This document shows, piece by piece, positions 43,609 to 51,955 of a stretch of DNA of 64,000 bases; the first letter of the stretch is position 1, and each line of letters starts with the position of its first letter. This stretch comes from Pseudomonas wadenswilerensis (GTDB lineage: Bacteria > Pseudomonadota > Gammaproteobacteria > Pseudomonadales > Pseudomonadaceae), in the NCBI RefSeq assembly GCF_900497695.1, contig NZ_UIDD01000008.1:372001-436000 (forward strand), read 5' to 3'. The position numbers were made by a program, and so were the translations under genes. Under the pieces are notes generated by a model that ran no database searches, was not told the DNA's origin, and was given only the letters and a program-made list of their open reading frames with translations.

Positions 43609-44172
43609 CTATGTTGATCTCAAGTACCGATAAAGCGTCTGCCGACTGATATCAAAATCACGCGCCAATTTAGATTTACTTTCTCCAGCGCGGGCGCGGT
43701 CAATTAAACTTACAACCTGATTGTCAGACAGTTTTTTCTTGCGACCTTTGTATAACCCACGGATCTTTGCGGCAGCAATGCCTGTCGCCTGTTTTTCCCT
43801 CGCTGCAGCGCGCTCGAACTCTGCCAGCGCCTCCATTACTGCAATGATGGGCTCCACAACTTCAAGACAGTCATGGCGGAAAATCAGGTTTTCGTTCAAG
43901 AACTCCAGGGTTACCTGCTTTTCAATCAGCCGGCGAATGAGGGTGCACAGCTGCTCGGTACTGGAACTGAGCGATGCCATGCTGTCCACTACCACAGTAT
44001 CCCCGCACTGTATGTAGCGAATTAGCTTTTCAAGGCCTGCGCGATTCGCGGCATCGTCTGCAGTTTCATCGAAAAACACGGCGTCAAATACATCATGGCG
44101 GGTTGATTTCTCTACGCTGTCCTCGGGTTCTTGTAGAGAGAGCCGGAAATATTTGATGCGATGCAATCTCAT
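43609..44172 (-). CDS. Serine-recombinase-like protein lacking two catalytic arginines
   Basis: 187 residues from ATG at 44172 with AAGGAGG upstream. The resolvase fold is recognisable: R10 and S12 in YFRLSLQ, R44 in NRAGLEKLI, the E-helix ALAEFERAAAREKQATGIAAAKIRG, and a C-terminal helix-turn-helix (SKSKLARDFDISRQTLYRYLRS). The motif normally reading DRLSR or DRLGR is DSMAS at residues 63-67, so two active-site arginines are absent. It may bind DNA as a regulator, or be decaying. It lies in the middle of the inverted-repeat-bounded segment. Confidence 0.8.
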   Translation of the reverse strand: MRLHRIKYFRLSLQEPEDSVEKSTRHDVFDAVFFDETADDAANRAGLEKLIRYIQCGDTVVVDSMASLSSSTEQLCTLIRRLIEKQVTLEFLNENLIFRHDCLEVVEPIIAVMEALAEFERAAAREKQATGIAAAKIRGLYKGRKKKLSDNQVVSLIDRARAGESKSKLARDFDISRQTLYRYLRST

Positions 44173-44490
44173 GGTGCCTCCTTGGCAATACTTGTACACC
44201 GTCGTTCCAGACTTGTACAAACTGTAACTAAATCAATAAATTCTTACACATGCCTGTAACACTGAGTCCACCCAAAATACACAGTTGCAAAGAATTTGGC
44301 TTGTCTTATCATTTTGAAGCTTGGAATGAGTCTAACAAATTTTTCGGCAAGCAGTCGATTTCGTGTTTATTGAATAACGCGCATGCATTCATGCAGTGAA
44401 TTTGAATGCCTGCTGTTTGATAGCTCAAGCAATTGATTTAACCCGCTTGATGAGGCTGGTAATTATCCGGCGCACGCAGAGGATGCAGTG
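44173..44490. other. AT-rich gap before the desaturase gene
   Basis: 318 bases with no gene seen. It should contain the divergent promoters of the recombinase-like gene and the desaturase gene. Several A/T-rich blocks are present but no clear dyad or -35/-10 pair can be chosen. Confidence 0.4.
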
Positions 44491-45558
44491 ATGAAGGTCA
44501 TGGAAAAAACCATCGAAACGGATCACCCAAATACCGATCAGGAAAAGATTGCTACTGTCACCCGGAGCATTACCGAGCACGGAAACTACCTACGCAAGCG
44601 CTATCCGATCTTGCAGCATCAGAATGCGCTGGGTGCGAGTGTCATGGTGTTTTCCCTGGCAGGGATGGTCGTCACCGGAGGGCTCTACCTAACGGGCTAT
44701 ATCCCCGCATGGATGTGCATTTTGATCAATGCGCTGCTGACATCGTTCATTCATGAAATCGAACATGACTTGATTCATCGCCTGTATTTCAGAAAACAGC
44801 CGCTGGCCCATAATGCCATGATGTTTTTTTGCTGGCTGGCTCGGCCGGGAATGCCCAGCCCCTGGCTAAGGCGCAATCTGCATTTTCATCACCATAAGGA
44901 GTCCGGAACTGATACGGATGTCGAGGCATGGATCACGACCAGTGGCAACCCCTGGGGAATACTGCGGTTGTTGAAACTGATGGATGGGTTTGTATTTGGT
45001 TTTCTAAACGCGGTTTTTGCGCCGGGATGGCGGCAAAAGGTAAGATTGTTAGGCAAGATCATTCGGCTCAATACACCGTTCGGGCTTTTGTATTGGGGGT
45101 GCTGGTATGTGTTCCTCGGCTACCATCTGTATGTGGGCTTTGGATCAATCATCGGGGCGGAGGTCCACAGTAGTGCTGCGACATTGGCGTTAATGGATGT
45201 CGTCAATAGCGCAGTGGTTATACTTATCGCTCCAAACATGATACGGCAGTTCTGCCTGTTTTTTATAAGTTCCAATATGCACTATTACGGCGATGTTGCC
45301 CCGCGTAATGCGTTGCAGCAAACCCAGGTAATGAACGCTTGGTGGTTGTGGCCGTTTCAGCTGTTTTGTTTCAACTTCGGTAGCACTCACAGTATTCACC
45401 ACTTCGTTGTGAGAGACCCGTTCTATCTTCGTCAGATGACCGCACCTTATGCGCATAAAGTCATGGCGGAGGCCGGTGTCAGGTTCAATGACTTCGGTAC
45501 CTACAAACGAGCGAACCGTTTTTCCATGGGGCACTCTCAAACTCGCTCGCGGGGGTGA
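44491..45558 (+). CDS. Membrane fatty acid desaturase-type diiron enzyme
   Basis: 355 residues from ATG at 44491, GAGGA 7 bases upstream (a GTG one codon earlier is possible). Three His boxes of the membrane desaturase/hydroxylase family are present: HEIEHDLIH (with an earlier H), NLHFHHHKES and STHSIHHFV. Hydrophobic helices flank them (VMVFSLAGMVVTGGLYL, MDVVNSAVVILIAPNMI). Such enzymes desaturate or hydroxylate acyl chains or similar lipids using O2. The substrate is unknown. Base composition is lower in GC than neighbouring core genes, which suggests acquisition. Confidence 0.85.
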   Translation: MKVMEKTIETDHPNTDQEKIATVTRSITEHGNYLRKRYPILQHQNALGASVMVFSLAGMVVTGGLYLTGYIPAWMCILINALLTSFIHEIEHDLIHRLYFRKQPLAHNAMMFFCWLARPGMPSPWLRRNLHFHHHKESGTDTDVEAWITTSGNPWGILRLLKLMDGFVFGFLNAVFAPGWRQKVRLLGKIIRLNTPFGLLYWGCWYVFLGYHLYVGFGSIIGAEVHSSAATLALMDVVNSAVVILIAPNMIRQFCLFFISSNMHYYGDVAPRNALQQTQVMNAWWLWPFQLFCFNFGSTHSIHHFVVRDPFYLRQMTAPYAHKVMAEAGVRFNDFGTYKRANRFSMGHSQTRSRG

Positions 45559-45699
45559 ATTCCCCGATAAACATGATCTGTTGATAGGTGGAGCCCGGTC
45601 TGCCAGGCGGCGGGATCTTTCTTGTCGCCTGGCAGGCTTGCTAACGGTCAAGTTAGGCAAGTAGCAAGGGCTGCACTGCAAATACGAGGAGTCTTAGGT

Positions 45700-46845
45700 A
45701 TGAAAGCGCAAGGGATGTGTGCGAAGCCGTTCGAAGCGGTCAAGCAGGCCTTCGAGGACATGTTTGACGATCCGCAGGAGCGTGGCGCCGGGCTCTGCGT
45801 GCAGGTAGGCGGAGAGATGGTTGTCGACCTGTGGGCCGGTATGGCGGATCAAGAGGGCACCAGGCCTTGGACGCGGGATACGCTGGCCAACACTTTTTGC
45901 GTTGTAAAACCCTATGTCGCGGTGGCCGTTCTGATGTTGGTCGAGGAGGGCAAGCTGGAGCTGGATGCGCCGGTGGCCCGTTACTGGCCTGAGTTCGCCC
46001 AGAACGGCAAAGCCAAGGTCACCTTGCGTCAGGTGATGAACCACACCGCGGGCCTGCCGGCGCTGCGAGCACCCGACCATAACGCCATGATGTATGACTG
46101 GGAGCATATGCTGCGGGTACTGGAAGCCGAGCCGCTCTGGTGGGAGCCGGGAACAGACCTGGGGTACGGCACCACTACCTTTGGCTGGATTCTCGGTGAG
46201 TTGATTCGTCGGGTAGACGGACGAGACCCCTGTGCCTTTATCCACGAAAAGATTCTGGACCCCCATGACCTCGACGTTCACCTCGGTGTGGACGAAAAAC
46301 ACTTTCATCGTATCGCGCGTTTCGACAGTGCCATCGGGCGAGTCGGTGATCCTTACTCGCAAGCGCTGCGCACAGTGCTAAAAAGCGAGCCAGCGCATAT
46401 CGCGACATTCGCCTTCACCAACCCCGGAATGGTGCCCAGACGAACCAGCGACCCTCGCTGGTGGGCCTATCGGCAACCGGCTGTGTGTGGACATGGCACG
46501 GCTCACGGCCTGGCCGGTTTCTATAGTGCATTGCTGGCGGGAAACTTTATCGGTCGCGAACTGCTCAGTGAGTTCACTCGAGAGCACAGTCATGGCATGG
46601 ACCGGGTATGGATGCGGCCCATGCGTTATGGATTAGGCTGCATGCTGGAACAGCAAGTCGACCCGACGGCTTCCCACGCAATGGGCCCAGACACCTTTGG
46701 GCATATCGGCCTTGGCGGTCCGATAAGTTTCGCCGATCCCGAAAGGCACGTGAGCTTTGGTTTTGTCACCACGACCTCGGGCAGCCATACGATGATTGAC
46801 CCCCGTCCTGGCCTGCTGTCATCGCTTGTCTATGCGGCGCTTTGA
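45700..46845 (+). CDS. Beta-lactamase-fold hydrolase (EstB-like) with Cys at the nucleophile position
   Basis: 381 residues from ATG at 45700. The class C beta-lactamase/EstB family is clear from AGLCVQVGGEMVVDLWAGMAD, LVEEGKLELDAPVARYWPEFAQNGKAKVTLRQVMNHTAGLPAL and the Tyr in GYGTTTFGWILGELIRRVDGRDP. The SxxK motif reads C67-V-V-K70 (NTFCVVKPY); the codon is TGC, so the usual Ser nucleophile is replaced. Activity as an esterase or amidase is therefore uncertain. It starts 141 bp after the desaturase gene and may share its transcript. Confidence 0.82.
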   Translation: MKAQGMCAKPFEAVKQAFEDMFDDPQERGAGLCVQVGGEMVVDLWAGMADQEGTRPWTRDTLANTFCVVKPYVAVAVLMLVEEGKLELDAPVARYWPEFAQNGKAKVTLRQVMNHTAGLPALRAPDHNAMMYDWEHMLRVLEAEPLWWEPGTDLGYGTTTFGWILGELIRRVDGRDPCAFIHEKILDPHDLDVHLGVDEKHFHRIARFDSAIGRVGDPYSQALRTVLKSEPAHIATFAFTNPGMVPRRTSDPRWWAYRQPAVCGHGTAHGLAGFYSALLAGNFIGRELLSEFTREHSHGMDRVWMRPMRYGLGCMLEQQVDPTASHAMGPDTFGHIGLGGPISFADPERHVSFGFVTTTSGSHTMIDPRPGLLSSLVYAAL

Positions 46846-46880
46846 GCGAGTAATCCTTCATGCAGGGTGGGTGCATGAGC

Positions 46881-46898
46881 GGGCCGCATCGGCGGCCC
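46881..46898. terminator. GC-rich hairpin after the EstB-like gene
   Basis: GGGCCGC, loop ATCG, GCGGCCC, 35 bases after the stop codon, with no T-run behind it. It may stabilise the transcript end. Confidence 0.4.
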
Positions 46899-47197
46899 AG
46901 GACAATCGCAGGCGATCACTCACCGGCGCGGACGAAGGCGCCCCGCGCACAATTTGCAGCAATGGTGGGAGAGTAACGTGGTGGGTGGGTAGAGCAAGGG
47001 ATATGGACTTGGAGGGTTACGATGGAGTTGGCCATCAACTTGAAGCGGGGGTGTATCAAGCTTCCGTGGGGGCTGGCTTGTCCTGTGATTGCAATCGATC
47101 TTGTGCCGGTGCGTTGTGGGGCAAATCGTCGGCGTTGAGGAGGTGAGTACCAGGAGCTGATCTTGGGCGAAAGCGGATGCATTCGGATGGCTGCTTT

Positions 47198-47331
47198 CGA
47201 CCCAAAGCTGCCGGTGTATGGCGTCCAGGTGGGAGCGGGCTTGCCCCGCGATTCTGACTCTGAAAATTGACTGTCATGCTGCCATGAGCCTATCGCGGGA
47301 CAAGCCCGCTACCACCGTCTGAAGGCCGCTT
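47198..47331 (-). repeat. 134-bp REP-type element, copy B (inverted partner at 39575)
   Basis: Reverse complement of copy A with six mismatches over 134 bp, including the sequence outside and between the REP units (AATTTTCAGAGTCAGAAT is identical). It closes the 7.5-kb segment that starts at 39709. Confidence 0.9.
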
Positions 47332-47460
47332 CTGGCCGATTGCAGCCTATTGAGACAGGCTAAACCCAATTTTATGGTTTGCGGACGATCACGCCACTAC
47401 GAAGCAGACATACCAAGCCTGCGACAGCGAGAGTGTCGCGAGATCAAGCGCAAGGGCCCG

Positions 47461-47751
47461 CTATTTGATCTGCACAATGACCGGACCTTCCGTTACGATC
47501 GGCGGTTCCGCGTGAATATCTAGCGCATTTTTCTGAATCCAGTCACGTGCAACTTTCAAGCTCGCATCGCTGCCGACTTTGTCCGTGCAGACAGTCACCG
47601 ACGTACCGCCATCACCCGTATTCAGAAGCGTGTAGCTGACCAGCCCTGGCACTGTCCGCAGGGTAGCTTCGACGTCGGCTTTGCGCTCTTCCAAAAGCTC
47701 GAAAAGCTGCTTCGCTCCAGCACCTAGGTAGGTTCTGATAACCGCATACAT
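47461..47751 (-). CDS. Small ABM/dimeric alpha-beta barrel-like protein
   Basis: 96 residues; AAAGGAGA precedes the ATG at 47751. The pattern MYAVIRTYLGAGAKQLFELLEERKADVEATLRTVPGLVSYTLLNTGDGGTSVTVCTDKVG fits the antibiotic-biosynthesis-monooxygenase or stress-response ferredoxin-like barrel, where two such chains form a small pocket. No catalytic residues are obvious. Function unknown. Confidence 0.65.
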   Translation of the reverse strand: MYAVIRTYLGAGAKQLFELLEERKADVEATLRTVPGLVSYTLLNTGDGGTSVTVCTDKVGSDASLKVARDWIQKNALDIHAEPPIVTEGPVIVQIK

Positions 47752-48079
47752 GTTCGTCTCCTTTGGGGCGCCGCCTCGATGCTAATTTCCAGGTCCACTG
47801 ATGGCCGCTTTCAGCCAAGTTTCAATTCGCCCCGGTTTATTAAGCTTAGCCACACGCCAACGACAAACGAAACGCAACGACCACCGGCTGCTTCTGGCCG
47901 ATAGCTGCCTTTTGCGATAGCCAGATATCGGCCAACCGAGAAGCCACGCAACCCGTTAGCCCATTACTCAGTTTGAGGGACAAGTATTGCGCTGACAGAC
48001 ATCCGCGCCTTACCTCCATTGCCATCGGTTTTCCCCTTGCATTAAAATAAAATACCATCGAAAAAACCGATATCCCTTC
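47752..48079. promoter_or_regulatory. Divergent region between the ABM-like gene and the LysR gene
   Basis: 328 bases without a supported gene. Sequences related to dispersed extragenic repeats (GGCTGCTTCTGGCCGATAGC near 47886) occur. The right end holds the dyad 48023-48071 just before the LysR start codon. Confidence 0.5.
48023..48071. promoter_or_regulatory. Dyad upstream of the LysR gene, matching the PACE-gene dyad
   Basis: Arms ATCGGTTTT (48024-48032) and AAAACCGAT (48063-48071). CATCG and CCATCG are 32 bp apart, exactly as in the PACE promoter at 28335. The dyad ends 9 bases before the ATG at 48080. Confidence 0.65.
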
Positions 48080-48940
48080 ATGCGCTACTCCCCAGAAGCC
48101 CTCCAAGCCTTCGTAGAAGCCGCCGCCCTAGGCTCCTTCTCCGCCGCTGCCCGCAAACTGCGCAAAAGCCAATCCACCATCAGCGCCGCAATCGCCAACC
48201 TCGAAGCCGACCTCGGCGTCACCTTGTTCGACCGCCAGGCCCGTCAACCCATACTCACCGAAGCCGGCCGCAAGGTGCTCGGCCATGTACAGGAGATCCT
48301 CGCCGCCAGCGAACGCCTGGACCAGCTGAGCATCCGCCTGGCGGACAAGGTCGAGCCGCGGCTGACCATCGTGTTTTCCGACATGCACCAGCTCAACCCG
48401 GACAACCGGGTGATGCAGTTGTTCGAGCAGCGCTATCAGGACATCGAGCTGGAATGCATGATCGCCGAGGCCGGCGATGTGCTGAACCTGCTGCAGAGCG
48501 GCCGCGCACACTTGGGCATGCTCGCCGCGCAACCCGGCTACCCGCCGGATGTGGCCGCTACGCGGCTGGCGGCGCAGGCGCAGATGGGGATTTTTGTGGC
48601 GAGCAGTCACCCGCTGGCGCAGCTTGCGCAGCCGACTCAGGCGCACTTGGTCGGGCATCGGCAGTTGTACTTGAATACCTACACCGACAGTGTGAACAAA
48701 CCCCAGGGGCGGGTGTGGTCGGCGCCGGATTATCTGATGCTGCTGGAGATGACCGAGGAGGGCTTTGGCTGGGCCGAGTTGCCCCACGGTCTGGTCAGGC
48801 AGTACGGCCATGGCCAGCTCACCGAGCTGAAGCTGCGCGGCTGGCCGCGGCCAATCGCGGTGGATGTGGCCTGGTCGAAGCTGACCCCGCCGGGGCCGGC
48901 GGGGTTGTGGTTGCTCGATCGGTTGCTGGAAAGCAGCTAG
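48080..48940 (+). CDS. LysR-family transcriptional regulator
   Basis: 286 residues. Helix-turn-helix at about 18-40 (SFSAAARKLRKSQSTISAAIANLEADLGVTLFDR) and an effector-binding domain beginning near residue 90 (RLTIVFSDMHQLNPDNRVM). Its start codon lies 9 bp after a dyad that also occurs before the PACE gene at 27830. PACE genes commonly have a divergent LysR activator, so this may be the missing regulator. The stop overlaps the convergent ankyrin gene by 4 bp. Confidence 0.88.
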   Translation: MRYSPEALQAFVEAAALGSFSAAARKLRKSQSTISAAIANLEADLGVTLFDRQARQPILTEAGRKVLGHVQEILAASERLDQLSIRLADKVEPRLTIVFSDMHQLNPDNRVMQLFEQRYQDIELECMIAEAGDVLNLLQSGRAHLGMLAAQPGYPPDVAATRLAAQAQMGIFVASSHPLAQLAQPTQAHLVGHRQLYLNTYTDSVNKPQGRVWSAPDYLMLLEMTEEGFGWAELPHGLVRQYGHGQLTELKLRGWPRPIAVDVAWSKLTPPGPAGLWLLDRLLESS

Positions 48941-49614
48941 GCGCGGGCGCCGGCCCGTTCCAACAGCACCTGCATTTCCTTGTAACCCCGCTGCCGCGCA
49001 TGCTGCAGCGGCGTCACGCCTTCACCATCGGCCAGGTTCACATCCGCCCCGGCCTTGATCAGCTCGCGCACGATCTCGACATGCCGCTGGCCGCCGTCGC
49101 CGAGGATGATGGCCTCGAGCAGGGCGGTCCAGTGCAGTTTGTTGACGTGATCAACCGCCACACCTGCGGCGATCAGCAGGCGCACGGTGTCGACGTGGCC
49201 GCGTTCGGCTGCCGGTATCAGCGCGGTGCCGCCGTAGCGGTTGGTGCTGGTGAGGTCGGCGCCGTGGGCCAGGGTCAGTGTGAGGATGTCGTTGTGGCCA
49301 CGGGCACCGGCGTACAGGTAGGGGCTGTCTTCGATGGAGTCCTTGGCGTTGACGTCGGCACCGGCGTCGATCAGTACCTTGGCGGCTTCGACCTGGTTGT
49401 TGTGGGTGGCCAGCAACAGTGGGGTGCGACCCATTTTGTCGCGGGCTTCACGGTTCGCGCCCTGGTCGAGCAGGCTGCGCACCTGTGCGGCCTGGCCTTG
49501 TTCGGCTGCGCTGCGCAGTTGGCTTTCGAGGGTGCCGCCGTCGGCGCTGGCGGTCAGCGAGGTGAGCATGGCAAATACCACGGCAAGGTGAGTGGACAGG
49601 CGTTCAAGGAGCAT
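48937..49614 (-). CDS. Secreted ankyrin-repeat protein
   Basis: 225 residues, AGGAGGT before the ATG at 49614. A signal peptide (HLAVVFAMLTSLTASA) sends it to the periplasm. At least five ankyrin units follow: LRSAAEQGQAAQVRSLLDQG, GRTPLLLATHNNQVEAAKVL, DSPYLYAGARGHNDILTLTL, GGTALIPAAERGHVDTVRLL and GVTPLQHARQRGYKEMQVLL. Periplasmic ankyrins in Pseudomonas (AnkB-like) can protect catalase or act as immunity-type proteins; no partner is visible here. Confidence 0.88.
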   Translation of the reverse strand: MLLERLSTHLAVVFAMLTSLTASADGGTLESQLRSAAEQGQAAQVRSLLDQGANREARDKMGRTPLLLATHNNQVEAAKVLIDAGADVNAKDSIEDSPYLYAGARGHNDILTLTLAHGADLTSTNRYGGTALIPAAERGHVDTVRLLIAAGVAVDHVNKLHWTALLEAIILGDGGQRHVEIVRELIKAGADVNLADGEGVTPLQHARQRGYKEMQVLLERAGARA

Positions 49615-49674
49615 GGCAGTACCTCCTGGTGGGCGATTGCTCGCAAGGTCGGGCCATGTTAAAAGTCGGGCTCC

Positions 49675-49693
49675 TTATTTAGAAGTTAAATAA
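49675..49693. promoter_or_regulatory. Dyad overlapping the LysR start region
   Basis: TTATTTagaagttAAATAA: 6-bp arms with a 7-bp spacer, ending 4 bases before the ATG at 49698. This leaves no room for a ribosome site, so a leaderless message or autoregulation is possible. Confidence 0.45.
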
Positions 49694-49697
49694 AAGC

Positions 49698-50573
49698 ATG
49701 TCTGTCAGTGAAAAATCGAATAGGCCGCTGTTCGACCTCGACCTGTTGCGGGCGGTGGTGATGGTCAGCGACTGCGGCAGCTTTACCACGGCGGCGGCGC
49801 GCCTGCACTCGACCCAGTCGACGGTCAGCCAGAAGGTCCGCCGGCTGGAGGAGATGGTCGGGCACAAGCTGCTCGAGCGCGGCAACCGCGACGTGCTGCC
49901 CACTGACGCCGGGCAGACGCTGCTCGGCTACGCCAGGCAGATGCTGGCCTACAACGATGAAATGCTCGAGGCGATGTCGGGCGCGACGGTGGCGGTGACC
50001 GTGCGCCTGGGCGTGCCGGAAGACTTTGCCGCCGGGCGCACCACCCATCTGCTCTCGACCTTCAACCGCAAGCATCCGCAGGTCAAGCTGGAGGTCACCA
50101 GTGGCCTGTGCCGCGACCTCAGCGCCAGTTACGACAACGGCGAGCTCGACCTGATCCTGCTCAAGCAGCGACGCAACAGCCGTGAGGCGGTGGCCTGCTG
50201 GCCGGAGAAGCTGCAATGGATCGACAGCGCGAAAAACCCCGCCTTCGACCAGGACCCGGTGCCGCTGGTGACCTTCCCGCCACGCGGCCTGTACCGCGAC
50301 GACATGATCGGCGCCATCGAGCGCATGGGCCGCCGCTGGCGCATCAGTTTCACCAGCTCCAGCCTCAGCGGCCTGCAGGCGGCGGTGGCCAACGGCATGG
50401 GCATCAGCCTGCTGCCGCTGCGCGCGGTCACCGCCGAGCATTTGCAGCTGACCTCGGCCCACGGCCTGCCGTCGATCGATGCCATGGAGGTGGCGATCAT
50501 TCATCGGCCGACCGCCGACGCCATGGTCAAGGAACTGGCCGCGGAGCTGGCGCGTACCCTGGCGAGCGAGTAA
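49698..50573 (+). CDS. LysR-family transcriptional regulator
   Basis: 291 residues. Helix-turn-helix about 23-50 (SFTTAAARLHSTQSTVSQKVRRLEEMVGHKLLER), then a co-inducer domain beginning TVAVTVRLGVPEDFAAGRTTHLL. No Shine-Dalgarno is visible because the A/T-rich dyad at 49675 abuts the start. The divergent neighbour is the ankyrin gene, a possible target. Confidence 0.88.
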   Translation: MSVSEKSNRPLFDLDLLRAVVMVSDCGSFTTAAARLHSTQSTVSQKVRRLEEMVGHKLLERGNRDVLPTDAGQTLLGYARQMLAYNDEMLEAMSGATVAVTVRLGVPEDFAAGRTTHLLSTFNRKHPQVKLEVTSGLCRDLSASYDNGELDLILLKQRRNSREAVACWPEKLQWIDSAKNPAFDQDPVPLVTFPPRGLYRDDMIGAIERMGRRWRISFTSSSLSGLQAAVANGMGISLLPLRAVTAEHLQLTSAHGLPSIDAMEVAIIHRPTADAMVKELAAELARTLASE

Positions 50574-50606
50574 CAGCAGCGTCGCTCTGCTGTACCTGTA
50601 GCATCG

Positions 50607-51800
50607 CTACAGCGTACCTGCAGGCTGCTCGCTCTGCAGCCATCTAGCAGGCTGGTACAGGTGCACGCGATTACGGCCCTGGTGCTTGGCGGCATACAGG
50701 GCGTTGTCGGCCTTGGACAGCAAGCGCGAAAGGTCGTGTTCGCCAGGGCCGCTGGCGCCGACGATGCCGATGCTGACGCTGAGGAATCCCGGTTCCAGCA
50801 TCGGTAGCGCGTAGAAGCTTTCACAGATGCGTTGCGCTACCTGCTGCGCCGTCTGCGCGTCGGTATTGGCCAGCAGGCAGGCGAACTCTTCACCGCCGAT
50901 ACGGGCGAAGACATCCTCCTGACGCACGCTGTTGCGGGTGATCTGGGCGAAGGCGATCAGCGCCTGGTCGCCGGTCTGGTGGCCGTGGGTATCGTTGAGG
51001 CGCTTGAAGTGATCGAGGTCGCACAGCAGCAAAGCCACCGGCTCGCCACGGCGGGCGCAGTCGGCCAACAGCTTTTCGCCACGGGACATGAAGGCGCGGC
51101 GGTTGCCGACGCCGGTCAACGGGTCGGCATAGGCGGCGGCCTTGAATTTCAGCTCGGTGCGCTCGCGGACCATGGCCAGGGTCACGTAGGCGATGCCGAT
51201 GGCGTAGAGCATCGACTCAAAGAGCATGAACGAGAAGAAACCGGTGCCGCGGCCGTTGCTGGTGATCGCCTGGTCCAGCGACACGCCATGGTCGGCAACG
51301 GTACGCACGCAGTAGAAACCGGTGTGCACCAGCATCAGCAGCAGCGCTGGCAGGTAGGAGACTTCAAGCTGCTGGCGGCTGCGCCACAGTTCAAAGATCG
51401 ACAGGCCGCCATACGTCGCCGCCAGCATCGAATACACCGTCACCCGCAGGCCCAGGTCGTCGTAGAAACCCGGCATCAGCCCCCACAGCGACCAGAACAG
51501 TGCGCCGGCCAGGATCCCCGGCAGGTGCGGCGGGCGGCCGGTAAACACACGCATGGCGGTCCAGTTCAGCGCCGCGCCGAGCAGCAGGACAATGTTGCCC
51601 AGCACCAGGGCGATAAAGTCGGGGGTCAGGCCGCGCAGGCTGATCAGGGTCACGCCGCAGGCGGCGAGCAGGAGCATGCTGCCCAGGTAGCCGAGGGTCC
51701 GCTCGCGTACGCCGCGGCTCCAGGCATGCAGGGTCAGCAGGCCCATCAGGGCAAAGATGAAAATGGCCACCAGCAACAGGGTCGGGATGCTCAGCAGCAA
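50607..51800 (-). CDS. Membrane-bound diguanylate cyclase
   Basis: 397 residues. The probable start is TTG at 51800, preceded by GGAGAG; there is no earlier ATG. Six or seven transmembrane helices fill residues 1-215. The GGDEF domain follows (DPLTGVGNRRAFMSRGEKLL ... LCDLDHFKRLNDTHGHQTGDQAL ... FARIGGEEFACLL). The catalytic loop is GGEEF, an active variant. An RxxD inhibitory site is not evident in the five residues before GGEEF. It makes cyclic di-GMP, probably responding to a membrane or extracellular cue. Confidence 0.92.
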   Translation of the reverse strand: MLLSIPTLLLVAIFIFALMGLLTLHAWSRGVRERTLGYLGSMLLLAACGVTLISLRGLTPDFIALVLGNIVLLLGAALNWTAMRVFTGRPPHLPGILAGALFWSLWGLMPGFYDDLGLRVTVYSMLAATYGGLSIFELWRSRQQLEVSYLPALLLMLVHTGFYCVRTVADHGVSLDQAITSNGRGTGFFSFMLFESMLYAIGIAYVTLAMVRERTELKFKAAAYADPLTGVGNRRAFMSRGEKLLADCARRGEPVALLLCDLDHFKRLNDTHGHQTGDQALIAFAQITRNSVRQEDVFARIGGEEFACLLANTDAQTAQQVAQRICESFYALPMLEPGFLSVSIGIVGASGPGEHDLSRLLSKADNALYAAKHQGRNRVHLYQPARWLQSEQPAGTL

Positions 51801-51955
51801 GGGTATCGCTCTCCGCTCATGGCCGGGTGGCCAACCGGCCAGCGCCGGTTTTCAGCGGCATGCTAGCCGAGCAGGTGCCACTTTGCCAGCCGTTCGCTGC
51901 CTTCAGGACAGGCTTCGGTTATGCTGCTGGCCGATCCTCAATCGGCGGACCACCC

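Larger units (their letters stand above)
46846..47460. other. Gap with hairpin and REP-type element
   Basis: 615 bases without a supported gene. It holds the hairpin 46881-46898, a sequence resembling dispersed extragenic repeats (GCTGCTTTCGACCCAAAGC, around 47190), and copy B of the 134-bp element (47198-47331). A plus-strand frame at 46796-47146 has repeat-derived composition and is not counted as a gene. Confidence 0.6.

Noticed and set aside
46796..47146. Plus-strand frame of 116 codons after the EstB-like gene
   Set aside because: It overlaps the end of that gene and runs through hairpin and intergenic sequence; composition is not protein-like and there is no ribosome site.
47846..48106. 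Minus-strand frame of 86 codons overlapping the LysR start
   Set aside because: It covers the LysR promoter dyad and first codons, and has no family features.
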